DNA of 64,000 nt. Source: Pseudomonas sp. MWU13-2100 (GTDB lineage: Bacteria > Pseudomonadota > Gammaproteobacteria > Pseudomonadales > Pseudomonadaceae). Numbering within the stretch: position 1 is the first letter of the stretch; each line of letters begins with the position of its first letter. The notes under the pieces are model-generated. The model did no database searches. It worked only from the letters and a program-made list of their open reading frames with translations, and was not told the DNA's origin. The DNA lies in contig NZ_JALLIX010000001.1 in NCBI RefSeq assembly GCF_023242365.1, forward strand, positions 278,112-342,111. The letters are read 5' to 3'. A program made the position numbers and the translations under genes. This document shows positions 36,268-45,508 of this stretch, piece by piece.

Positions 36268-36285
36268 GCAGTGTGGGAACACTGC
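36268..36285. other. Perfect hairpin with GGGA loop downstream of fliA
   Basis: GCAGTGT (36268-36274), loop GGGA, ACACTGC (36279-36285), starting 2 bases after the fliA stop. No T run. GGA in an apical loop is the shape bound by CsrA/Rsm proteins. The remaining gap to cheY shows no clear promoter. Confidence 0.35.
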
Positions 36286-36437
36286 GAACGAGACCGACAT
36301 GGCGTTTGACGTCCTGGGGGTGACTCGGCCGGATGGGGTTTCCATGCAGTCGTTGAGTGCTGTGCCGAATTGATTGAACAGCGCGTCCAGGTGCTGAACG
36401 CGTTTAAGACTGCTTGGAGGTCGAATTGGACAAGAAC

Positions 36438-36809
36438 ATGAAAATCCTCATCGTTGACGATTTTTCAACGATGCGGCGGATCATCAAGAACCTGTTGCGT
36501 GACCTCGGGTTCACCAACACGGTTGAGGCGGATGACGGTACCACCGCGATTCCGGTCCTCAACAGCGGTAGCATCGACTTTCTGGTCACCGACTGGAACA
36601 TGCCCGGCATGACTGGCATCGATCTGCTGCGCCACGTGCGCGCCGATGAAAAACTCAAGCACTTGCCGGTGTTGATGGTGACGGCGGAAGCCAAGCGCGA
36701 GCAGATCATCGAAGCAGCCCAGGCCGGTGTAAACGGCTATGTGGTCAAACCATTCACGGCCCAGGCGTTGAAAGAGAAGATCGAGAAAATCTTCGAACGC
36801 ATCGGCTGA
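36438..36809 (+). CDS. cheY: Chemotaxis response regulator CheY
   Basis: A 123-residue single receiver domain: acidic pair IVDDFS (7-8), phospho-acceptor Asp52 in LVTDWNMPG, Thr in VLMVTAEAK and Lys in YVVKPF. CheY-P binds FliM to change rotation. Start is uncertain: the family begins MKILIVDD (ATG 36438), but the only strong Shine-Dalgarno (GGAGG, 36416-36420) sits 5 bases before an in-frame TTG at 36426, which would add four residues (MDKN). First gene of the che cluster. Confidence 0.95.
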   Translation: MKILIVDDFSTMRRIIKNLLRDLGFTNTVEADDGTTAIPVLNSGSIDFLVTDWNMPGMTGIDLLRHVRADEKLKHLPVLMVTAEAKREQIIEAAQAGVNGYVVKPFTAQALKEKIEKIFERIG

Positions 36810-36831
36810 TGAAGTCCACCACGGGGGCGCT

Positions 36832-37620
36832 ATGGAGCACAACGAATCTTCACTGGGTGATTTTGAACTAACCCTGAAAAAACATGCCCGCGAACTGGTC
36901 GACAGCCTTGAAAAAGGTCGGTTTGGCGACGCGGTGCAAATGATCCATGAGCTGAATCAGACCCGTGACCGCGGCCTGTATCTGGAAGTCGGCAAGCTCA
37001 CTCGCGAATTGCACAGCGCCATTGTCAACTTCCAGATCGACCCGCATATGCCGCAGGCCGAGGAAGTCTCGCAGATCACCGATGCCACCGAGCGCCTGTC
37101 CTATGTGGTCAGGTTGACCGAAGCGGCGGCCAATCGCACCATGGATCTGGTGGAGAGTGCGACCCCCAGGGTGACCGGCCTCAATGTCGAAGCCAAGGCC
37201 TTGGGTGCCGACTGGGGTCGCTTCATGCGGCGCGAAGTCGGTGCCCAGGAATTTCGCGAGCTGGCGCGGCGGGTCGAGACGTTCCTGGCCCAAAGCGAGC
37301 AGGAAACCCGCGCCGTCTCGAGCGAACTGAACGATATTCTGCTGGCCCAGGATTACCAGGACCTTACCGGTCAGGTGATCAAGCGTGTGACCCAGATGGT
37401 CACCGAAGTGGAAAGCAATTTGCTCAAATTGGTGCTGATGGCCAGTCAGGTCGACCGCTTTGCCGGTATCGAGCATGACCGCGATGCCCTCCTTGCCGAA
37501 AAAGATCCACAAAAACAGATGGCCCAGGGTGAAGGTCCGCAGATTCATGCCGATAAACGTGAAGACGTTATGTCCGGTCAGGACGATGTCGACGATTTGC
37601 TTTCCAGTCTTGGATTCTAG
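36832..37620 (+). CDS. cheZ: CheZ, CheY-P phosphatase
   Basis: A 262-residue phosphatase for CheY-P. The long helical hairpin includes the catalytic-site segment ILLAQDYQDLTGQVIKRVTQMV (Gln of DYQDLTGQ), and the C-terminal CheY-tethering peptide is SGQDDVDDLLSSLGF at 248-262. Between cheY and cheA, with 22- and 14-base gaps. Confidence 0.96.
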   Translation: MEHNESSLGDFELTLKKHARELVDSLEKGRFGDAVQMIHELNQTRDRGLYLEVGKLTRELHSAIVNFQIDPHMPQAEEVSQITDATERLSYVVRLTEAAANRTMDLVESATPRVTGLNVEAKALGADWGRFMRREVGAQEFRELARRVETFLAQSEQETRAVSSELNDILLAQDYQDLTGQVIKRVTQMVTEVESNLLKLVLMASQVDRFAGIEHDRDALLAEKDPQKQMAQGEGPQIHADKREDVMSGQDDVDDLLSSLGF

Positions 37621-37634
37621 GAGCACCCAAACAC

Positions 37635-39902
37635 ATGAGCTTCGGCGCCGATGAAGAGATCCTTCAGGATTTTCTGGTTGAGGCCGGCGAGATTCTGGAG
37701 CAACTGTCCGAACAGCTGGTCGAGCTGGAAAGCCGACCTGATGATGCGGATCTGCTCAATGCAATCTTTCGCGGTTTTCACACTGTAAAAGGGGGCGCCG
37801 GCTTCCTCCAGCTCAACGAGCTGGTGGAGTGCTGTCACATCGCCGAGAACGTGTTCGACATCCTGCGCAAGGGTGAGCGGCGCGTCGACTCGGAGCTGAT
37901 GGACGTGGTCCTGGAAGCGCTGGATGCGGTGAACGGCATGTTCAGCGAAGTCCGTGAACGTGGTCCGATCACCCCGGCGACCCCGGAGCTGCTGGCGGCC
38001 TTGGCGCGCCTGGCGGAGCCGGCGGGTGCCGAGGAAGTGGCGGCGCCCGTGGCCGAGGTGGCGGAGCCTGAACCGGTCGCTGAAAGCGAGTCCGGCGATA
38101 TCACCGACAACGAATTCGAATTGCTGCTCGACTCCCTGAACAGCGTCAAGGCCGCAGCCGAGGCGCCCAAGGCCGTGGCTGCGGTGCAGGGCGAGGCCGG
38201 CGGCGATGAAATCACCGACGCCGAGTTCGAGTCCCTGCTCGACCAGTTGCACGGCAAGGGCCAGTTCGCCCCGGATGCCGTGGCGGCCTCGACTCCGCCG
38301 GCAGCACCCGCGGCTGCCGGCGGCGGGTCTGAAAAAAGTACCGATATTACCGACGACGAATTCGAAGCCTTGCTCGACCAGTTGCATGGCAAGGGCTCGT
38401 TCAAGGTCGAGGCGCTTGATACCACCGCGGCTTCGGTCCAGGCGGCAGAGAAAACAGGCGCTGCAAGCGGCGACCTGATCACCGACCAGGAATTCGAGTC
38501 GCTACTCGACGAGCTGCATGGCAAGGGCAAGTTCACCGAAGTGGCCGCGACCACCGCGGTGGCCACGGCGGCCGCGACCAAACCCGCGGCTGCCCCCGCG
38601 CCTGTTGCCAAGGCGCCGGCGGCAGCCCCGGTCAAGGCCGCAGCCGCGCCTGCTGCTGCGGCACCGGCTCCGGCCCGTGCCCCGGCGCCTGCCGCCGCTG
38701 CTGCTGCTGGCGACAAGCCGCCAGCCAGCGAAGCGGAAACCACCGTGCGGGTCGATACCGCGCGCCTGGACGAGATCATGAACATGGTCGGCGAACTGGT
38801 GCTGGTGCGTAACCGCCTGGTGCGCCTGGGCTTGAACAGTGGCGATGAAGCCATGTCCAAGGCCGTGTCCAACCTCGACGTAGTGACCGCCGACCTGCAG
38901 ACCGCGGTGATGAAAACCCGCATGCAGCCGATCAAGAAAGTCTTCGGCCGTTTCCCACGCCTGGTTCGCGACCTGGCCCGGCAGTTGAAGAAAGAGATCA
39001 ACCTGGAACTGGTGGGCGAAGAGACCGACCTCGACAAGAACCTGGTCGAAGCCCTGGCCGACCCGCTGGTCCACTTGGTGCGCAACTCGGTCGACCACGG
39101 TATTGAAGAGCCGGCCGATCGTGAAGCCATGGGCAAGTCCCGCAGCGGGCGGGTGATCCTCTCCGCCGAGCAGGAAGGCGACCACATCCTGCTGTCGATC
39201 TCCGATGACGGCAAGGGCATGGACGCCGACGTGCTGCGCAGCATCGCGGTGAAGAAGGGCCTGATGGACAAGGATGCGGCCGATCGCCTGAGCGAGACCG
39301 ACTGCTTCAACCTGATCTTCGCCCCGGGCTTCTCGACCAAGACCGAGATTTCCGACGTGTCCGGGCGTGGCGTGGGCATGGACGTGGTGAAAACCAAGAT
39401 CGCCCAGCTCAACGGCACCATCAACATCTACTCGACCAAGGGCAAGGGTTCGAAGATCGTCATCAAGGTCCCGTTGACCCTGGCGATCATGCCGACCCTG
39501 ATGGTCATGCTCGGCAACCAGGCCTTTGCCTTCCCGCTGGTCAACGTCAACGAGATCTTCCACCTCGACCTGTCGCGCACCAACGTGGTCGACGGCCAGG
39601 AAGTGGTGATCGTCCGCGACAAGGCCTTGCCGCTGTTCTATCTCAAGCGCTGGCTGGTCAGCTCGGCCGCTCATGAAGAACAGCGCGAAGGCCATGTGGT
39701 GATCCTTTCGGTGGGCACCCAGCGCATCGGCTTTGTCGTCGATCAACTGGTCGGCCAGGAAGAAGTGGTCATCAAACCGCTGGGCAAGATGCTGCAGGGG
39801 ACTCCGGGCATGTCGGGCGCCACCATTACCGGTGACGGTCGCATTGCCCTGATTCTCGACGTGCCGAGCATGCTCAAGCGTTACGCCGCACGGCGTATTT
39901 GA
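37635..39902 (+). CDS. cheA: Chemotaxis histidine kinase CheA with a repeat-bearing linker
   Basis: A 755-residue CheA. P1 Hpt domain 1-105 with His49 in [13 protein letters not shown]. No folded P2 domain is apparent. Instead residues 106-370 form an Ala/Pro/Glu-rich linker with four repeats of the pattern ITDxEFExLLDxLHGKG beginning at 156 (partial), 193, 238 and 282. P3/P4 follow ([64 protein letters not shown]), then the CheW-like P5 domain ([21 protein letters not shown]...). Phosphorylates CheY and CheB. The linker repeats may replace P2 as docking sites (see findings). Confidence 0.97.
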   Translation: MSFGADEEILQDFLVEAGEILEQLSEQLVELESRPDDADLLNAIFRGFHTVKGGAGFLQLNELVECCHIAENVFDILRKGERRVDSELMDVVLEALDAVNGMFSEVRERGPITPATPELLAALARLAEPAGAEEVAAPVAEVAEPEPVAESESGDITDNEFELLLDSLNSVKAAAEAPKAVAAVQGEAGGDEITDAEFESLLDQLHGKGQFAPDAVAASTPPAAPAAAGGGSEKSTDITDDEFEALLDQLHGKGSFKVEALDTTAASVQAAEKTGAASGDLITDQEFESLLDELHGKGKFTEVAATTAVATAAATKPAAAPAPVAKAPAAAPVKAAAAPAAAAPAPARAPAPAAAAAAGDKPPASEAETTVRVDTARLDEIMNMVGELVLVRNRLVRLGLNSGDEAMSKAVSNLDVVTADLQTAVMKTRMQPIKKVFGRFPRLVRDLARQLKKEINLELVGEETDLDKNLVEALADPLVHLVRNSVDHGIEEPADREAMGKSRSGRVILSAEQEGDHILLSISDDGKGMDADVLRSIAVKKGLMDKDAADRLSETDCFNLIFAPGFSTKTEISDVSGRGVGMDVVKTKIAQLNGTINIYSTKGKGSKIVIKVPLTLAIMPTLMVMLGNQAFAFPLVNVNEIFHLDLSRTNVVDGQEVVIVRDKALPLFYLKRWLVSSAAHEEQREGHVVILSVGTQRIGFVVDQLVGQEEVVIKPLGKMLQGTPGMSGATITGDGRIALILDVPSMLKRYAARRI

Positions 39903-39906
39903 TTCC

Positions 39907-39941
39907 GGCCCGGCGGCGGCGCTCAAGCCCGCCGCCGGGCC
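39907..39941. other. Perfect 13-bp inverted repeat between cheA and cheB
   Basis: GGCCCGGCGGCGG (39907-39919) pairs exactly with CCGCCGCCGGGCC (39929-39941), loop of nine bases. There is no T run. It fills most of the cheA-cheB gap and stops two bases before the cheB ribosome site. Confidence 0.75.
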
Positions 39942-39954
39942 TAACGGAGTGTTT

Positions 39955-41088
39955 ATGGTAGTCAAGGTCCTGGTGGTGGATGATTCGGGGTTTTTCCGCC
40001 GCCGCGTCTCGGAAATCCTTTCGGCGGATCCAAGCATTCAGGTCGTCGGTACGGCGACCAACGGTAAAGAAGCCATCGATCAGGCCCTGGCCCTCAAGCC
40101 GGACGTGATCACCATGGACTACGAGATGCCGATGATGGACGGCATCACGGCGGTGCGGCATATCATGCAGCGCTGTCCGACGCCGGTGCTGATGTTCTCG
40201 TCCCTGACCCATGAAGGCGCCCGGGTGACCCTCGATGCGTTGGACGCCGGGGCCGTGGACTTCCTGCCGAAGAATTTCGAAGACATCTCGCGCAACCCGG
40301 AGAAGGTCAAGCAACTGCTGTGCGAGAAGGTTCACAGCATCTCGCGCAGTAACCGGCGCTTCAGCAGTGCGCCCGTCGCCGCGCCGTCTCCGGCGGTTAC
40401 ACCGACACCGGCATCCAGCAGCTACGGCAGCCCGACTCCGGCACCCGTGCGGACCACACCGGTGGCCAGTCGTGCTCCGGCTCCCGCACATGCCGCGGTC
40501 TCGACTTCCGGCGCACCGAAGCGCAAGGCTTACAAGCTGGTCGCCATCGGTACCTCCACCGGTGGTCCGGTGGCCCTGCAGCGGGTCCTGACCCAGTTGC
40601 CGGCCAGCTTCCCGGCCCCCATCGTGTTGATCCAGCATATGCCGGCAGCCTTCACCAAGGCCTTTGCCGAGCGTCTGGACAAGCTCTGCCAGATCAGCGT
40701 CAAGGAAGCCGAGGATGGCGACATCCTGCGTCCCGGGTTGGCCTTGCTCGCCCCGGGCGGCAAGCAGATGATGATCGACGGGCGTGGCGCGGTGAAGATC
40801 CTGCCAGGCGACGAGCGTCTGAACTACAAGCCTTGCGTGGATATCACCTTCGGTTCCGCGGCCAAATCCTACGGTGACAAAGTTCTGGCGGTGGTCCTCA
40901 CTGGCATGGGCGCTGACGGTCGTGAGGGTGCGCGCCTGCTCAAACAGGGTGGTAGTGCCATCTGGGCCCAGGATGAGGCCAGTTGCGTGATCTACGGCAT
41001 GCCCATGGCCATCGTCAAGGCTGAACTGGCCGACGCGGTCTATAGCCTGGACGAAATCGGCAAGCATCTGGTCGAGGCCTGCCTCTGA
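39955..41088 (+). CDS. cheB: CheB, chemoreceptor glutamate methylesterase
   Basis: A 377-residue response regulator-methylesterase. Receiver with VVDDSG and Asp55 in [12 protein letters not shown]; a Pro/Ala/Ser-rich linker (about 140-185); catalytic domain with Ser in [12 protein letters not shown], His in [11 protein letters not shown] and Asp in [12 protein letters not shown]. It removes methyl groups from receptors for adaptation; no cheR is in the window. ATG 39955 follows AACGGAG; a GTG two codons earlier overlaps that site. Confidence 0.97.
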   Translation: MVVKVLVVDDSGFFRRRVSEILSADPSIQVVGTATNGKEAIDQALALKPDVITMDYEMPMMDGITAVRHIMQRCPTPVLMFSSLTHEGARVTLDALDAGAVDFLPKNFEDISRNPEKVKQLLCEKVHSISRSNRRFSSAPVAAPSPAVTPTPASSSYGSPTPAPVRTTPVASRAPAPAHAAVSTSGAPKRKAYKLVAIGTSTGGPVALQRVLTQLPASFPAPIVLIQHMPAAFTKAFAERLDKLCQISVKEAEDGDILRPGLALLAPGGKQMMIDGRGAVKILPGDERLNYKPCVDITFGSAAKSYGDKVLAVVLTGMGADGREGARLLKQGGSAIWAQDEASCVIYGMPMAIVKAELADAVYSLDEIGKHLVEACL

Positions 41089-41828
41089 TGGATGTGTTGA
41101 GCCTTATCGGGATTATCCTGGCGTTTGTTGCCATTGTCGGCGGTAACTTCCTCGAAGGTGGTCACCTGGGGGCTCTGGCCAACGGTCCGGCCGCCTTGAT
41201 CGTGTTGGGGGGGACCATCGGCGCGGCCTTGCTGCAATCACCGATGAGCGCATTCAAGCGCGCCATACAGATTCTCGTCTGGATCCTGTTTCCGCCGCGT
41301 ATCGATCTGCCTGCCGGCGTCGAGCGCGTGGTCAACTGGAGCCTGACGGCCCGCAAGGAAGGCCTGCTGGGCTTGGAAGGCATCGCCGAGGCCGAGCCCG
41401 ACGCCTACTCGCGCAAGGGCCTGCAACTGCTGGTCGACGGCGCCGAGCCGGAAGCCATCCGCAGTATCCTCGAAGTGGATTTCTACACTCAGGAAAGCCG
41501 TGATATCGAGGCTGCCAAGGTTTTCGAAAGCATGGGCGGCTATGCGCCGACCATCGGCATCATCGGTGCGGTGATGGGCCTGATCCACGTGATGGGCAAC
41601 CTCGGTGACCCCTCGCAATTGGGGAGCGGCATTGCCGTGGCCTTCGTCGCCACCATCTACGGCGTGGCCAGTGCCAACCTGGTGCTGCTGCCGGTGGCCA
41701 GCAAGCTCAAGTCGATTGCCTTTCGCCAGTCGCGCTACCGGGAAATGCTCCTCGAGGGCATCCTGTCGATTGCCGAGGGCGAGAACCCGCGCTCCATTGA
41801 ATTGAAGCTGCAAGGCTTCATGGACTGA
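41088..41828 (+). CDS. motC: MotC, flagellar stator protein (MotA family)
   Basis: A 246-residue proton-channel stator subunit with four membrane helices (LIGIILAFVAIVGGNFLEGG; PTIGIIGAVMGLIHVMGNL; GIAVAFVATIYGVASANLVLLPVASKL) and the cytoplasmic loop that meets FliG. Pseudomonas has two stators, MotAB and MotCD; the gene's place after cheB identifies MotC. It shares one base with the cheB stop. Confidence 0.95.
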   Translation: MDVLSLIGIILAFVAIVGGNFLEGGHLGALANGPAALIVLGGTIGAALLQSPMSAFKRAIQILVWILFPPRIDLPAGVERVVNWSLTARKEGLLGLEGIAEAEPDAYSRKGLQLLVDGAEPEAIRSILEVDFYTQESRDIEAAKVFESMGGYAPTIGIIGAVMGLIHVMGNLGDPSQLGSGIAVAFVATIYGVASANLVLLPVASKLKSIAFRQSRYREMLLEGILSIAEGENPRSIELKLQGFMD

Positions 41829-41838
41829 TGGAGTAGAC

Positions 41839-42726
41839 ATGGCCAGACGTCGCCAACCCGAAGAGCATGTGAATCACGAGCGCTGGCTGGTTTCCTACGC
41901 CGACTTCATCACGCTGCTGTTCGCCTTTTTCGTGGTCATGTACTCGATTTCCTCGATCAACGAAGGCAAGTACAAGGTGATCTCCCAGGCGCTGGTCGGG
42001 GTGTTCAGCGATGTCGATCGCAGCCTCAAGCCGATTCCCATCGGTGACGAGCGGCCGGTCACGGTCAAGCCGGCCGAGCCGCTGATCAAGGACCTCGATC
42101 AGACTGACGCCGCTATCGGCCAGGGCGCCAAAGACCCGCTCAAGAGCATAGCCGACGATATCAGCGCGGCGTTCGGCGACCTGATCAGTTCCAACCAGAT
42201 GACCGTGCGCGGCAACGAACTGTGGGTGGAGATCGAACTCAACTCCAGCCTGTTGTTCGGCAGTGGCGATGCGATGCCCAGCGACATGGCGTTCAACATC
42301 ATCGACAAGGTCTCGAAGATCCTCAAACCCTTCGACAACCCGGTCCACGTCGAAGGCTTTACCGACGACCAGCCGATTCGTACCGCGCAATATCCCACCA
42401 ACTGGGAGCTGTCTTCGGCCCGCTCGGCGAGTATCGTGCGGATGATGGCCATGGACGGGGTCAACCCCAGTCGTCTGGCTTCAGTGGGTTATGGCGAGTT
42501 CCAGCCGGTGGCCAACAATGCCACCGCCGAAGGCCGGGCACGCAACCGCCGGGTGGTGCTGGTGGTGTCGCGCAATCTCGACGTACGCCGCAGCCTGACC
42601 GGCACCGGTACGGCCAATGCAACACCGGATGCGGCCTTGAAGCGTGCTGGCACACAAACTGCACCGCCACCGATAAAGCAAGCGGTACGCGAGAACGCCG
42701 TCAAATCTCCGGCACCTGCTCTATAA
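41839..42726 (+). CDS. motD: MotD, flagellar stator protein (MotB family)
   Basis: A 295-residue stator subunit: N-terminal membrane helix with the proton-accepting Asp in SYADFITLLFAFFVVMYSISS (about 21-41), plug region, and OmpA-like peptidoglycan-binding domain (about 130-250, VHVEGFTDDQPIRT, NWELSSARSASIVRMM, GRARNRRVVLVV). Pairs with MotC. The Ala/Pro/Lys-rich tail is disordered. Confidence 0.95.
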   Translation: MARRRQPEEHVNHERWLVSYADFITLLFAFFVVMYSISSINEGKYKVISQALVGVFSDVDRSLKPIPIGDERPVTVKPAEPLIKDLDQTDAAIGQGAKDPLKSIADDISAAFGDLISSNQMTVRGNELWVEIELNSSLLFGSGDAMPSDMAFNIIDKVSKILKPFDNPVHVEGFTDDQPIRTAQYPTNWELSSARSASIVRMMAMDGVNPSRLASVGYGEFQPVANNATAEGRARNRRVVLVVSRNLDVRRSLTGTGTANATPDAALKRAGTQTAPPPIKQAVRENAVKSPAPAL

Positions 42727-42777
42727 CTTGGCGCTATTTCTCGGCCGGCTTGATGCCGGGCGGGAGGAATACACTGA

Positions 42778-43566
42778 ATGAGAGTCTGGGCAGTAGCCAA
42801 TCAAAAGGGTGGCGTCGGTAAGACCACTTCCTCCATCGCTTTAGCCGGATTGCTGGCCGAGGCGGGCAAGCGTGTGGTCGTGGTCGACCTCGACCCCCAC
42901 GGCTCGATGACCAGCTACTTCGGTTATGACCCCGATACCCTGGAACACAGCACCTTCGACCTGTTCCAGCACCGGGGCACGGTGCCCACGGGCTTGCCCG
43001 GGCAATTGCTGCTGTCCACCAGCGACGAACGGATTTCCCTGCTGCCCTCCAGTACCGCCCTGGCGACCCTTGAGCGCTTGTCGCCGGGCCAGAGCGGCCT
43101 GGGCCTGGTGATCGCCAAGAGTCTGGCGCAGCTGTGGCAGGACTTCGATTACGCGGTGATCGACAGCCCGCCGCTGCTGGGGGTGCTGATGGTCAACGCA
43201 TTGGCGGCGAGCCAGCAACTGGTGGTGCCGGTGCAGACCGAGCATCTGGCGGTCAAGGGCCTCGAGCGGATGGTCAACACCCTGGCGATGATCAACCGTT
43301 CACGCAAGCAGGCCTTGCCCTATACCATCGTGCCGACCCTGTTCGACCGCCGGACCCAGGCGTCCATGGGGACCTTACGGGTCTTGCGCGACAAATTCCC
43401 GGAGACCATCTGGGAAGGCTACATCCCGGTCGACACGCGCCTGCGCGATGCCAGCCGGGCCGGTGTCACACCGTCGCAGTTCGACGGCAAGAGCCGTGGG
43501 GTGCTGGCCTATCGGGCCTTGCTCAAGCACCTGCTGACCCAGCAACTCATTCCGCAGGTGGCCTGA
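42778..43566 (+). CDS. parC: ParC-type ParA ATPase for chemotaxis array positioning
   Basis: A 262-residue ParA/MinD ATPase: Walker A NQKGGVGKTTSSIALAGLLAE, VVDLDPHGSMTSYFG, Walker B YAVIDSPPLLGVLMVNALAAS. In Vibrio and pseudomonads a ParA homologue in this exact place (ParC), with ParP, brings chemotaxis arrays to the pole and shares them between daughter cells. It is not the chromosomal parA, which has parB as partner. The name follows location. Confidence 0.85.
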   Translation: MRVWAVANQKGGVGKTTSSIALAGLLAEAGKRVVVVDLDPHGSMTSYFGYDPDTLEHSTFDLFQHRGTVPTGLPGQLLLSTSDERISLLPSSTALATLERLSPGQSGLGLVIAKSLAQLWQDFDYAVIDSPPLLGVLMVNALAASQQLVVPVQTEHLAVKGLERMVNTLAMINRSRKQALPYTIVPTLFDRRTQASMGTLRVLRDKFPETIWEGYIPVDTRLRDASRAGVTPSQFDGKSRGVLAYRALLKHLLTQQLIPQVA

Positions 43567-43579
43567 CGTGACCCAGTCC

Positions 43580-43606
43580 TCAAGTCATCTGCCTGTCCAG
43601 CCGATA
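43580..43606 (+). promoter_or_regulatory. FliA (sigma-28) promoter inside the che cluster, before parP-cheW
   Basis: TCAAG (43580-43584), 15 bases, GCCGATA (43600-43606): an exact match to the Pseudomonas sigma-28 consensus, in the parC-parP gap, 32 bases before parP. Confidence 0.8.
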
Positions 43607-43638
43607 CCCTTTACAGGTTACTGTAACGGGACATCTCC

Positions 43639-44511
43639 ATGGGCATACACATGATCCGTCCTGTCGAAATCACCACGCGGCCGCAAGTGGCACTGCAATC
43701 CTATCTGGATGCGCTGTTGCAGGAGGCGACCGAAGAGTTGCCGGTGGATATCGCCGTCGAGGTGCCGCTGCTGGTAGAGCCGAGTGTGGCCAGCGAGCTG
43801 GATGAGTTCCAGGCCGCGGTGCTCGAAGAACAGGCCCGCGATGCCCTGGCCGCGCAGGCCGTGGCTGCCGCGCCGCTGGTGACGGCGCCTGCACCGGTGC
43901 CGATGGTGCTGGAAGCGCCGGTGGCGATACCGCAGGTTGTGCCGGTCGCGCCGGTGGTCGAGGTGCATCTGCCGCCCGCCGCGAATATCCCACCGCCGCC
44001 GATGCAGGGCGACGAGCGCCCGCATTGGGCGGCCGAGCCTTTCGAATGCCTGCTGTTCGACGTCGCCGGGCTGACCCTGGCGGTGCCGCTGGTGTGCCTG
44101 GGGTCGATCTATTCGCTGGCGGGGCAGGAGCTGACGCCATTGTTCGGCCAGCCGGAATGGTTCCTCGGAATCTTGCCAAGCCAGGCCGGCAACCTGAAAG
44201 TACTGGATACCGCGCGCTGGGTGATGCCGGATCGTTATCGCGACGATTTCCGCCAGGGGTTGCAATACGTGATCTCGGTCCAGGGCTACGAATGGGGGCT
44301 GGCGGTGCATCAGGTCAGCCGTTCCTTGCGCCTGGACCCCAACGAAATCAAATGGCGTACCCATCGTGGACAGCGGCCGTGGCTGGCCGGCACGGTCATC
44401 GAACACATGTGTGCGTTGCTCGACGTCTCCGAACTGGCTGAACTGATCGCCAGCGGCGCGGTGAAACATCTGCAAACGAACAAGCCAAGCGCTAAACCAA
44501 CGAACAAATAA
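43639..44511 (+). CDS. parP: ParP-like CheW-domain protein
   Basis: A 290-residue protein with a Pro/Ala/Val-rich N-terminal half (to about residue 125) and a C-terminal CheW-like domain (FECLLFDVAGLTLAVPLVCLGSIYSL, GILPSQAGNLKVLDTARWVMP, GYEWGLAVHQVSRSLRLDPNEIKWR, HMCALLDVSELAELIASG). ParP binds CheA and MCPs through that domain and ParC through its N-terminus, in Vibrio. Between parC and cheW, with its own FliA promoter. A GTG/ATG choice at 43639 or 43651 is open. Confidence 0.85.
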   Translation: MGIHMIRPVEITTRPQVALQSYLDALLQEATEELPVDIAVEVPLLVEPSVASELDEFQAAVLEEQARDALAAQAVAAAPLVTAPAPVPMVLEAPVAIPQVVPVAPVVEVHLPPAANIPPPPMQGDERPHWAAEPFECLLFDVAGLTLAVPLVCLGSIYSLAGQELTPLFGQPEWFLGILPSQAGNLKVLDTARWVMPDRYRDDFRQGLQYVISVQGYEWGLAVHQVSRSLRLDPNEIKWRTHRGQRPWLAGTVIEHMCALLDVSELAELIASGAVKHLQTNKPSAKPTNK

Positions 44512-44584
44512 CGGCGTCGTCGCGGTCCCCCCGCGAGGTTTGCCAGAGCACACACCGTATCAACGGTCATTGAGGGTCAGGGGT

Positions 44585-45067
44585 ATGAATAAGTCGTCGT
44601 CCGCACAGAGTTCCGAAGATCCGATCCTGCAATGGGTAACCTTCAAGCTGGATAACGAGTCCTATGGGATCAACGTGATGCGCGTCCAGGAAGTCCTGCG
44701 CTACACCGAGATCGCCCCGGTACCCGGTGCCCCGAGCTACGTGCTGGGGATCATCAACCTGCGCGGCAACGTGGTCACGGTGATCGACACCCGCCAGCGT
44801 TTCGGCCTGATGCCGACCGAAGTCAACGACAACACCCGTATCGTGATCATCGAGGCCGACAAGCAAGTGGTCGGCATCATGGTCGACAGCGTTGCGGAAG
44901 TGGTCTATCTGCGTCAGTCGGAAGTCGAAACCGCGCCGAACGTGGGTAATGACGAGTCGGCCAAGTTCATCCAAGGCGTATGCAACAAGAACAACGAACT
45001 GCTGATTCTGGTTGAGCTGGACAAGATGATGAGCGAAGAAGAATGGTCCGAGCTGGAGAGCATCTGA
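44585..45067 (+). CDS. cheW: Chemotaxis coupling protein CheW
   Basis: A 160-residue CheW, which couples receptors to CheA. Motifs: ILQWVTFKLDNESYGINVMRVQEVLRY, VPGAPSYVLGIINLRGNVVTVIDTRQRFGL, IVIIEADKQVVGIMVDSVAEVVYL. ATG 44585 follows GAGGGTCAGGGGT; an upstream in-frame start 15 codons earlier gives an unlikely N-terminus. Confidence 0.97.
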   Translation: MNKSSSAQSSEDPILQWVTFKLDNESYGINVMRVQEVLRYTEIAPVPGAPSYVLGIINLRGNVVTVIDTRQRFGLMPTEVNDNTRIVIIEADKQVVGIMVDSVAEVVYLRQSEVETAPNVGNDESAKFIQGVCNKNNELLILVELDKMMSEEEWSELESI

Positions 45068-45460
45068 TTGATTCTTGAGGTCGCTGTTATTCTCCTGGCC
45101 CTGTTGTGGGCCGGGACCGTGGGCATGTTTGTGGTCTACGCCCGCAACCAGCGGTTGATTGCCGGGCAACAGGCCGAGGGCGATGCGCTGCGGGACCAGC
45201 GCATCAAGGAACTGGCGCGGCGCGTGGATAACTTCCAGAACGGCACCGTGCGCATGGGCGAGGACCTGCACGAGCTGCGGGCCGTCGTCGCGCCGCTACC
45301 GGAAAAGCTTGCCCAACTGGAGCAGCGTGATCCGTCGAGCCTGTCCTTCGCCCAGGCGGCGCGGCTGGTGGGAATGGGGGCCAGCGTTGATGAATTGACG
45401 CAGTCCTGCGGCCTGACCCAGGCCGAGGCGGAACTGATGAGCAAATTGCATCGGAGTTGA
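45068..45460 (+). CDS. DUF2802 domain protein at the end of the chemotaxis operon
   Basis: A 130-residue protein with an N-terminal membrane helix (about 3-25, LEVAVILLALLWAGTVGMFVVYA), a coiled segment (about 35-80) and the DUF2802 C-terminus (LSFAQAARLVGMGASVDELTQSCGLTQAEAELMSKLH), which looks like a helix-turn-helix. It starts with TTG at 45068 directly after the cheW stop. Function unknown; conserved in this place in pseudomonads. A GGCACCC/GGGCGCC hairpin (45485-45501) lies between it and the convergent next gene. Confidence 0.85.
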   Translation: MILEVAVILLALLWAGTVGMFVVYARNQRLIAGQQAEGDALRDQRIKELARRVDNFQNGTVRMGEDLHELRAVVAPLPEKLAQLEQRDPSSLSFAQAARLVGMGASVDELTQSCGLTQAEAELMSKLHRS

Positions 45461-45508
45461 GGCGTTCGTCGTCTGCCTGACCCTGGCACCCGTTGGGCGC
45501 CACAAGGT

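Noticed and set aside
38540..38750. Ala/Pro-rich tract in cheA as a frameshift or assembly error
   Set aside because: The frame stays open and P3/P4 motifs continue in phase; low-complexity linkers are normal in CheA.
45485..45501. GGCACCC/GGGCGCC hairpin as a firm terminator
   Set aside because: Three-base loop, one mismatch and no T run; only mentioned as a weak possibility.
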